The notes under the pieces were generated by a model. That model ran no database searches and had not been told where the DNA came from. It was given only the letters and a program-made list of their open reading frames with translations. DNA of 64,000 nucleotides from Clostridiales bacterium (GTDB lineage Bacteria > Bacillota > Clostridia > Oscillospirales > Oscillospiraceae), in assembly GCA_004557655.1 (NCBI GenBank), contig SFGJ01000008.1, forward strand, positions 46,401 to 110,400, in the 5' to 3' direction. Both the position numbers and the translations under genes were made by a program. This document shows positions 59,179 through 64,000 of the stretch, in pieces; positions within the stretch are counted from its first letter, which is position 1; every line of letters starts with the position of its first letter.

Positions 59179-59412
59179 CTATGAAAAAGAAAAGAAGATT
59201 TTTTCTTCTTTGAGTTCCGCTTCATATCCAAGAACCGATAATACCTTTTTGATTACCTCGGTATCAAGTGTATCGGCAATCACTACCGTTTCATTCTTTT
59301 TTCTGCTTGACTTTACGCTGTCAATGTCACGCATCCTGCGAACAGCATCGTTGATATGATTTTCGCACATTGCACAGGACATACCTGATACGGAAGAAAC
59401 AAATTTTTTCAT
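59179..59412 (-). CDS. Heavy-metal-associated (HMA) domain protein
   Basis: 77 residues. A ferredoxin-like HMA domain with the metal-binding loop GMSCAMCENHIN (Cys13 and Cys16) and the closing VIKKVLSVLGYEAEL. Such proteins carry copper(I) or other soft ions in the cytoplasm. The last residues (EEKIFFSFS) are read from the antisense of another gene's start region, so the native C-terminus was probably replaced at a rearrangement point. It lies downstream of the feo genes and is separated from them by a terminator. Confidence 0.75.
   Translation of the reverse strand: MKKFVSSVSGMSCAMCENHINDAVRRMRDIDSVKSSRKKNETVVIADTLDTEVIKKVLSVLGYEAELKEEKIFFSFS
59181..59213 (+). pseudogene. Start fragment of a lost gene
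   Basis: AAGGAGGCGATAGCT and then ATG open a frame MKKKRRFFLL that stops after ten codons, exactly where the HMA gene sequence (other strand) begins. A good SD with no gene body suggests that a deletion or inversion joined the start of one gene to the tail of another. Confidence 0.4.
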
Positions 59413-59432
59413 ACTATAGTCCTTTCAACTTA

Positions 59433-59465
59433 AAACAGGGAGATTGTTTGGCAATCTCCCTGTTT
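59433..59465 (-). terminator. Terminator of the feo operon
   Basis: A 14-bp perfect stem (59433-59446 with 59452-59465) and loop TTTGG, ending in GTTTTAAG on the minus strand, four bases after the FeoB-associated gene. Confidence 0.75.
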
Positions 59466-59468
59466 ATG

Positions 59469-59642
59469 TTATTTTGTTTTGTGACAGGAGCCTGCCATAG
59501 CACAGTGAGCACAGTTACAGCCGCAAGAGGATTTGCCCTTCTTTTTATCTTTCATAATGATAAAAAAAGCCGTAACGGCAATTGCGAGAATAATGGCAGC
59601 TGCCGTAATCGTTCCGATATTGTATGCAATCCAAGCAATCAT
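59469..59642 (-). CDS. FeoB-associated Cys-rich membrane protein
   Basis: 57 residues. One membrane helix (IAYNIGTITAAAIILAIAVT) is followed by a lysine patch and a cysteine cluster: SSCGCNCAHCAMAGSCHK, five cysteines and two histidines. This is the layout of the small proteins (PF12669) encoded directly after feoB in many Firmicutes. It is thought to assist ferrous iron transport at the inner face of the membrane. The ATG lies 20 bases after the feoB stop. Confidence 0.85.
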   Translation of the reverse strand: MIAWIAYNIGTITAAAIILAIAVTAFFIIMKDKKKGKSSCGCNCAHCAMAGSCHKTK

Positions 59643-59661
59643 AGCAAACTCCTTTCCGCTT

Positions 59662-62079
59662 TTACGAAACCTTTATCTCTTTTGTCAGCTTGGTGGATTC
59701 CTTATAAGGACGGACGAGCATCCAAATCATAAATCCGAGTACAATACCTGCGGCAATTACGCCGATAATATTTACGTTTCCTGTGAACAGACCGCCGAAC
59801 TGGTTGATCATCAGCGAGATCGCGTAGGCAAATCCGCACTGATAAGCGATGGCGAACCACGTCCACTTGGCGTTGTTCATCTCACGACGAATGGCGCCGA
59901 TAGCGGCAAAGCACGGTGCGCAGAGCAGGTTGAACACAAGGAAAGAATATCCGGTGATACCGCTGAAGGTTTCGGCAAGCGTTGCATAGACCGAGCCGGA
60001 GCCGCCGTACAGAATACCCATCGTGCCGACGATGTTTTCCTTTGCCACAAGTCCCGTGATAGACGCAACAGCTGCCTGCCACGTTCCCCAGCCGAGAGGT
60101 ACGAAAATCCAGGCAATGGCACTGCCGATAGCGGCAAGAATGGACTGATCAGGCTCTTCTTCGCTGAGCATCCGGAAGCCGTCGGATGTAAAGCCGAAAT
60201 AGGTGGTGAACCAAACAAGAATCGTAGAAAGCAGGATGATCGTCCCTGCCTTTTTGATGAACGACCAGCCGCGCTCCCACATTGAACGCAGAACGTTTTT
60301 CAGCGTAGGCAGATGATAAGCCGGAAGCTCCATAACGAACGGTGCGGGATCGCCTGCAAACATCTTCGTCTTTTTGAGCATAATTCCGGAGGTAATGATG
60401 GCAAGCATACCGATGAAGTATGCCGACGTTGCCACCCACGCTGAGCCGCCGAAAATAGCACCGGCAATCATTGCGATAAACGGCACTTTTGCTCCGCACG
60501 GGATAAAGGTGGTGGTCATAATGGTCATTCGGCGGTCGCGCTCATTTTCAATTGTTCTTGATGCCATAATACCGGGAATACCGCAGCCGGTACCGATAAG
60601 CATTGGAATAAATGATTTGCCGGACAGACCGAACTTGCGGAACACACGGTCAAGCACGAAGGCGATTCGTGCCATATAGCCGCAGGCCTCGAGAAATGCG
60701 AGCATCAGGAACAGTACCAGCATCTGCGGAACGAATCCGAGTACAGCGCCGACACCTGCAACAATGCCGTCAAGCACCAAGCCACGTACAACGGCACCCA
60801 CTCCGTCCTCTGATACGTTCATAGTGTTCAGCAGATTCTCAACAAGCACGGGAACACCGGGCACCCATACGCCGTAGTCGGCGGGATCGGGCTCTTCACC
60901 GTATTTTTCGATCGCCAAGACAGCGTCTTTATAGTCTTTCTGCGTCGCCGTTGCAGTTTCGACTGCAAGGGTTTCTTCCTCTTCAATCTCATAGGTGAAA
61001 TCACCGGTCGGTGCAGAGCCGTTTTCTTCGATATACGCTTCATACCCGTCGATAATCAGTGAAGCATTGCCGTATTCCTCTGCTGCCTCTTCGTAAGCTG
61101 AGGAGCCGATACCGAACAAATGCCAGCCGTCACCGAACAAACCGTCGTTTGCCCAGTCGGTCGCTGCCGAACCAACGCCGACCATCGAGATCCAATATAC
61201 AAGGAACATGATAATGGCAAAAATCGGAAGGCCGAGCCAGCGGTTTGTGACGACCTTGTCGATTTTATCCGAGGAAGTCAGCATTCCGGTGCTTTTCTTT
61301 TTGTAGCACGCTTTCAAAATAGAGGATATGTACAGATATCGTTCGTTCGTGATAATGGATTCTGCGTCGTCGTCCATCTCCGCTTCTGCCGCTTTGATGT
61401 CGTTTTCAATATGCGACATCGTGTCTTCGGGGATACTCAGTTTTTCAAGCACCTTGTCGTCTCGCTCAAAAATCTTGATGGCATACCAACGCTGCTGTTC
61501 TTCGGGCAGACCGTGAACGGTGGCTTCCTCAATGTGTGCGATCGCGTGCTCCACCGTGCCGGAAAAGGTGTGCATCGGAACGGTCTTCGTGCTTTTTGCC
61601 GCTTCAATCGCCGCTTCTGCCGCTTCCGTGATGCCGGTCTCTTTCAATGCGGAAATTTCCACGATTTTGCATCCGAGCTGTCGGGAGAGTTCTGCTGTGT
61701 CGATTTTATCGCCGTTTTTACCAACAATATCCATCATATTGATGGCGATAACCACCGGGATGCCCAGCTCCGTGAGTTGGGTGGTCAAATAAAGATTACG
61801 CTCCAGATTCGTTCCGTCAATAATGTTGAGAATGGCGTCCGGACGCTCTCCGATCAGATAATTTCTTGCGACGACTTCCTCAAGTGTGTAAGGTGAAAGT
61901 GAATAAATACCGGGAAGGTCGGTGATGATAACATCATTATGCTTTTTCAGCTTGCCTTCCTTTTTTTCAACGGTAACTCCCGGCCAGTTTCCGACGAACT
62001 GATTGGAACCGGTAAGCGCATTGAACAATGTGGTCTTGCCACAGTTCGGGTTGCCCGCAAGGGCGATTCTGATTTCCAT
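59662..62079 (-). CDS. feoB: Ferrous iron transport protein B
   Basis: 805 residues. The N-terminal G domain has G1 GNPNCGKTT (9-17), G3 DLPGIYSLS and G4 NMMD, followed by the helical GDI-like domain. The membrane part carries the two Gate motifs (MLIGTGCGIPGIMASRTIEN, TTFIPCGAKVPFIAMIAGAI) with their conserved cysteines. A hydrophilic insertion rich in Glu and Tyr lies around residues 340-400. FeoB imports Fe2+ through the cytoplasmic membrane. It follows two feoA genes in one operon, with a DtxR-type operator copy in the gap upstream of it. Confidence 0.95.
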   Translation of the reverse strand: MEIRIALAGNPNCGKTTLFNALTGSNQFVGNWPGVTVEKKEGKLKKHNDVIITDLPGIYSLSPYTLEEVVARNYLIGERPDAILNIIDGTNLERNLYLTTQLTELGIPVVIAINMMDIVGKNGDKIDTAELSRQLGCKIVEISALKETGITEAAEAAIEAAKSTKTVPMHTFSGTVEHAIAHIEEATVHGLPEEQQRWYAIKIFERDDKVLEKLSIPEDTMSHIENDIKAAEAEMDDDAESIITNERYLYISSILKACYKKKSTGMLTSSDKIDKVVTNRWLGLPIFAIIMFLVYWISMVGVGSAATDWANDGLFGDGWHLFGIGSSAYEEAAEEYGNASLIIDGYEAYIEENGSAPTGDFTYEIEEEETLAVETATATQKDYKDAVLAIEKYGEEPDPADYGVWVPGVPVLVENLLNTMNVSEDGVGAVVRGLVLDGIVAGVGAVLGFVPQMLVLFLMLAFLEACGYMARIAFVLDRVFRKFGLSGKSFIPMLIGTGCGIPGIMASRTIENERDRRMTIMTTTFIPCGAKVPFIAMIAGAIFGGSAWVATSAYFIGMLAIITSGIMLKKTKMFAGDPAPFVMELPAYHLPTLKNVLRSMWERGWSFIKKAGTIILLSTILVWFTTYFGFTSDGFRMLSEEEPDQSILAAIGSAIAWIFVPLGWGTWQAAVASITGLVAKENIVGTMGILYGGSGSVYATLAETFSGITGYSFLVFNLLCAPCFAAIGAIRREMNNAKWTWFAIAYQCGFAYAISLMINQFGGLFTGNVNIIGVIAAGIVLGFMIWMLVRPYKESTKLTKEIKVS

Positions 62080-62100
62080 AGTTAGTTCCTTTCTTTGACA

Positions 62101-62116
62101 GTTAGCTGCGGTTAAC
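62101..62116. promoter_or_regulatory. DtxR-type operator copy between feoA and feoB
   Basis: GTTAGCTGCGGTTAAC, the same 16-bp pattern GTTA(G/C)C-N4-G(G/C/T)TAAC as the three copies at 62638-62726. It lies 22 bases before the feoB start, where it may act as a roadblock or serve an internal promoter. Confidence 0.6.
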
Positions 62117-62138
62117 TGCTGTTCAAAAAAAATATTCG

Positions 62139-62360
62139 TTATATGACTTCAATCATTTCAGCATCGGCTTTTCGCAGGGAAAGCTCATAGCCGCGCACAG
62201 TGATCTCAATGGGATCGCCGAGAGGAGCGACTTTACGCACATATATTTCGATACCCTTCGTAATGCCCATATCCATAATGCGCCGTTTTACCGCTCCTTT
62301 ACCGTGGAGCTTAATAACAGAGACGGTATCGCCGATTTTTGCCTCTTTCAGAGTTTTCAT
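62139..62360 (-). CDS. feoA: FeoA family protein (second copy, next to feoB)
   Basis: 73 residues with the SH3-like FeoA fold: LKEAKIGDTVSVIKLHGKGA, VKRRIMDMGITKGIEIYVRK, APLGDPIEITVRGYELSLRK. FeoA binds the cytoplasmic part of FeoB and helps iron uptake. Of the two feoA genes this one has the more typical sequence. Confidence 0.9.
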   Translation of the reverse strand: MKTLKEAKIGDTVSVIKLHGKGAVKRRIMDMGITKGIEIYVRKVAPLGDPIEITVRGYELSLRKADAEMIEVI

Positions 62361-62407
62361 TCGCCTTTCATCCTTTCTTTGTATTATATTGAACTGCCAA
62401 AACGGTG

Positions 62408-62620
62408 CTATACCATAATTTTTCTTGCCATCTCTTCGCTGATGGCGACTCTTGCTTCTTTCACATTGACGATTACGTTTCCGCCGAGCGAGGTGATGAC
62501 GGTAACATTTCCTCCGACGACAAAACCGAGATATTCCAAATGCTTCTTGACCTCCCGACTGCCGCCGATCTTTTTGACTGTATTCTCTTCGCCTATACCG
62601 GCAAGTGCTAACGGCATCAT
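62408..62620 (-). CDS. FeoA family protein (first copy)
   Basis: 70 residues, FeoA-like: MPLALAGIGEENTVKKIGGS, REVKKHLEYLGFVVGGNVTV, NVIVNVKEARVAISEEMARK. The ATG at 62620 follows GGAGGTGG; a second ATG is adjacent. Tandem feoA genes before feoB are common in Clostridia and may form a complex of unequal subunits. It is the first gene after the iron-regulated promoter. Confidence 0.88.
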   Translation of the reverse strand: MMPLALAGIGEENTVKKIGGSREVKKHLEYLGFVVGGNVTVITSLGGNVIVNVKEARVAISEEMARKIMV

Positions 62621-62637
62621 ATATCCACCTCCGAGCA

Positions 62638-62733
62638 GTTAGCTTCGGCTAACTCATTGTCTTAAATTATGGTCAGCAGTTACCCTCTGCTAACCTTCGC
62701 ATATATTATAGTTACCTTCTGGTAACTTGTCAA
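62638..62733 (-). promoter_or_regulatory. Iron-regulated feo promoter with three operators
   Basis: On the minus strand TTGACA (62728-62733) and TATAAT (62705-62710) are 17 bp apart, and the spacer is filled by the perfect palindrome GTTACC-TTCT-GGTAAC (62711-62726). Two more copies lie downstream, GTTACC-CTCT-GCTAAC (62679-62694) and GTTAGC-TTCG-GCTAAC (62638-62653). Binding of an iron-loaded DtxR-type protein would block polymerase directly. Confidence 0.8.
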
Positions 62734-62783
62734 GTGGTTTTTGAAAATTTTTCATATAAATTCAGTGCATATCTCGGTTATCC

Positions 62784-62812
62784 TTGATTTATCATTCATA
62801 ATATGATATAAT
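62784..62812 (+). promoter_or_regulatory. Promoter of the DtxR-type gene
   Basis: TTGATT (62784-62789), 17-bp spacer, TATAAT (62807-62812). No operator copy overlaps it, so the regulator is likely made constitutively. Confidence 0.7.
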
Positions 62813-62841
62813 ATTTTTACCTTAAAATGGTGGTGAAAACG

Positions 62842-63210
62842 ATGTATCTTCAAGAATCCGGCGAAATGTATCTTGAAACGATACTGATCCTTTCTAAAAA
62901 AAATAATGTTGTTCGGGCGATTGATATTGCAGAGCATATGGGATATTCCAAGCCAGCTGTCAGCCGTGCCCTTGGAAAACTCCGGGAGGGCAAGCTGATC
63001 ATCACCGACAGGGACGGATACATTGCATTCACGGAGAACGGACGCTCGCTTGCTGAAAAAGTGTATCACAAGCACGTTCTTCTCACCGAATTCATTATGC
63101 GGCTCGGTGTTGACGAAGAAACAGCAGCTGCCGATGCCTGCCGTATCGAACACGTGATCAGCGACAAAACCTTTGAGGCGATGGTAAAACACGCAAAAGG
63201 GAAACAGTAA
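62842..63210 (+). CDS. DtxR/MntR-family metalloregulator
   Basis: 122 residues from the ATG at 62842 (GGTGG upstream; an ATG at 62827 is the alternative). The winged helix is YLQESGEMYLETILILSKKN, VVRAIDIAEHMGYSKPAVSR, ALGKLREGKLIITDRDGYIA. The dimerisation domain with metal ligands follows (HKHVLLTEFIMRLGVDEETA, ADACRIEHVIS). The C-terminal SH3 domain of full DtxR is absent, as in MntR and short IdeR forms. Divergent from the feo operon whose promoter has palindromes of the expected type, it is the likely Fe2+-dependent repressor. Confidence 0.88.
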   Translation: MYLQESGEMYLETILILSKKNNVVRAIDIAEHMGYSKPAVSRALGKLREGKLIITDRDGYIAFTENGRSLAEKVYHKHVLLTEFIMRLGVDEETAAADACRIEHVISDKTFEAMVKHAKGKQ

Positions 63211-63211
63211 T

Positions 63212-63253
63212 AAAAAGGCTTGTAAGAATGACTAATTTCTTACAAGCCTTTTT
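63212..63253 (+). terminator. Terminator of the DtxR-type gene
   Basis: A perfect 16-bp stem (63212-63227 with 63238-63253) with a 10-base loop, ending in CCTTTTTC. Confidence 0.85.
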
Positions 63254-63257
63254 CGTT

Positions 63258-63430
63258 AATATTTCTTTTTTATGTTTCTCGCCAAACGGTGCATTCGGCC
63301 CTGAAAGTATATCAAGAATGGTATCGGATTCCGTAACAACAGACGAATAATTGACAATATTCATAATACCGATAAGCACGGCCATCAGGATAACCATTGA
63401 AACTGTCGCAACGCATCCAAGAACTGGACA
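63258..63430 (-). pseudogene. Fragment resembling a histidine kinase N-terminus
   Basis: About 57 codons without a start of their own: CVATVSMVILMAVLIGIMNI, VNYSSVVTESDTILDILSGP. A membrane helix followed by this kind of segment resembles the first part of two-component sensor kinases. It is cut by the recombinase remnant on one side and by the dtxR terminator on the other. Assignment is tentative. Confidence 0.35.
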
Positions 63431-63831
63431 GTCTGATTTCGACTGGCTTTGAGCAGCTTGCTCGTGGCACGATCAATGAAGCACGATTCAAAATCTTCTG
63501 TGATAAGTACGAAGCAGAGCAAAAGGGGCTTACAAAATTTGTATCGGAAACAAAAGCCGATATCCAGACGGCGAAGCAGGATGCGGTCGATCTGAAAGCG
63601 TTTCTTGAAAATATCCGTGAATGCACAGATATTCAAAAACTTACCCCAACGCTTGTAAATACGCTCATTAAGAAAATCGAGATATTCAACAGCGTAAAGG
63701 GTGAGGATGGAAAGAAGCACGTTCCGATCACAATTCACTTTCGGTCGGTGGATATTGTTACCGTTCCCGATGAAGACGAGATCATTGCCGCTATGGAAGA
63801 AATCCGCAACAGCCCCACAAAAGTGGCGTAA
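63397..63831 (+). pseudogene. C-terminal remnant of a serine recombinase (DUF4368-type end)
   Basis: About 144 codons with no proper start and a stop just upstream in frame. It reads as the coiled coil and C-terminal domain of a large serine recombinase: KLSQRIQELDSLISTGFEQL, NEARFKIFCDKYEAEQKGLT, TLVNTLIKKIEIFNSVKGED, and HFRSVDIVTVPDEDE. The catalytic and zinc domains, about 400 residues, are gone. It marks the right side of the iron island as the scar of an earlier integrative element and cannot be active. Confidence 0.7.
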
Positions 63832-63879
63832 ACAAAAGGAAAACGATGCAACCCAAACAGATTGCACCGTATCCTACAT

Positions 63880-63928
63880 AGAACTGTCCTTTAGAGCACC
63901 GCCCAAAATGGGACAGCCTTTTTTATCT
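63880..63928 (-). repeat. Right inverted repeat of the iron island
   Basis: GAACTGTCCTTTAGAGCACC followed by a short variable part and TGGGACAGCCTTTTTTAT; its complement matches the left end at 58991-59035. It begins about 50 bases after the recombinase remnant. Confidence 0.6.
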
Positions 63929-63939
63929 GTATGGGAGTC

Positions 63940-64000
63940 TTACTGGGCAGCCTTGGCAGCCTTGATGGACTCGATCAGCTCGGGAACGACCTTGAACAGG
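63940..64000 (-). CDS. 3' end of a gene resembling electron transfer flavoprotein alpha subunit
   Basis: The last 19 codons of a minus-strand gene that continues beyond the window: LFKVVPELIESIKAAKAAQ then TAA. The ending resembles EtfA, whose C-terminus reads GDLFKVVPELIE with variations, but so short a piece is not diagnostic. Confidence 0.4.
   Translation of the reverse strand, partial: LFKVVPELIESIKAAKAAQ

Larger units (their letters stand above)
58991..63928. mobile_element. Ferrous-iron uptake island framed by imperfect inverted repeats
   Basis: The 4.9-kb block holds HMA, FeoB-associated, feoB and two feoA genes and a DtxR-type regulator, plus the tail of a serine recombinase and a fragment of a histidine kinase. 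It is bounded by AAAAAGGCTGTCCCA on the left and the inverted form TGGGACAGCCTTTTT on the right. Internal matches (GGTGTTCTTAAGGACAG against a near-identical inverted copy) extend each repeat to about 40 bp. No intact recombination gene remains and no target duplication is visible, so present mobility is doubtful. Confidence 0.45.

Noticed and set aside
63391..63420. Third att-like copy (IETVAT) at the recombinase remnant
   Set aside because: Only a few bases match the rlmD att sites and the frame differs, so it is not counted as an attachment site.
1..64000. CRISPR arrays, tRNA, rRNA, riboswitches
   Set aside because: No regularly spaced direct repeats, cloverleaf genes or rRNA stretches were seen; leaders before the purine and folate genes show no conserved aptamer pattern I could recognise.

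Overview
The window looks like a chromosome segment of a GC-rich, spore-forming gut-type Firmicute, most like the Oscillospiraceae (Flavonifractor/Oscillibacter-type). The reasons are the GC-rich core genes, strong Shine-Dalgarno (SD) sites, the sporulation genes yabP, yabQ and a SpoVB-type flippase, the Bacillus-like order recJ-relA-dtd and yabM-mazG-(HU)-yabO-yabP-yabQ-divIC-yabR, and several Clostridia-type mobile elements. No rRNA, tRNA or CRISPR array was seen. Family names come from recognising motifs by eye; no database search was run.

Layout. (1) 1-7000, minus strand: a nucleoside/purine uptake operon (GntR regulator, BMP lipoprotein, ABC ATPase, two permeases, small lipoprotein) leading into a molybdenum hydroxylase of the xanthine dehydrogenase family; two GGTATTACC operators sit at the start of the operon promoter. 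(2) 7100-7700: abutting relics of tnpV and hcp. (3) 7700-10200, minus: a coupled operon of an XRE regulator, a DUF1538 membrane protein and a tandem PII-like protein. (4) 10500-20550, plus: putP-type symporter, secA followed by orphan copies of its zinc-tail coding sequence, then pgeF, a peptide-type binding lipoprotein, a MurE-family ligase, thyA and folA. (5) 20550-25240: iron alcohol dehydrogenase, hpf, and a two-gene radical SAM locus whose partner is a membrane protein ending in a Gly-rich and (Cys-Ala)n tail. (6) 25250-38100, minus: housekeeping and sporulation cluster. (7) 38200-41240, plus: a beta-CASP nuclease and rlmD.

(8) About 41213-53323: an AT-richer 12-kb mobilizable element carried by a large serine recombinase and inserted in the 3' end of rlmD, to which it supplies a new C-terminus. 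Its cargo is a BlaI/BlaR1-like pair, a sigma-like protein, a DUF6076-type protein, a CHC2/D5 primase-helicase pair and a MobV relaxase. (9) 53600-55660: ArsR regulator, ArsP-type permease and Cys-rich thioredoxin-like protein. (10) 55860-58980: O-antigen-ligase-like protein, EamA transporter and a broken acyltransferase gene. (11) 58991-63928: a ferrous-iron uptake block (feoA-feoA-feoB, FeoB-associated Cys-rich protein, HMA protein, divergent DtxR-type regulator with four operator copies) framed by inverted repeats and recombinase debris. The window ends in the 3' end of a gene resembling etfA.

The most interesting candidate system is the radical SAM/(Cys-Ala)n membrane protein pair. Next come the recombinase element that rewrites the end of rlmD, the iron block with an operator inside its promoter spacer, and the repeated SEC-C tails after secA.
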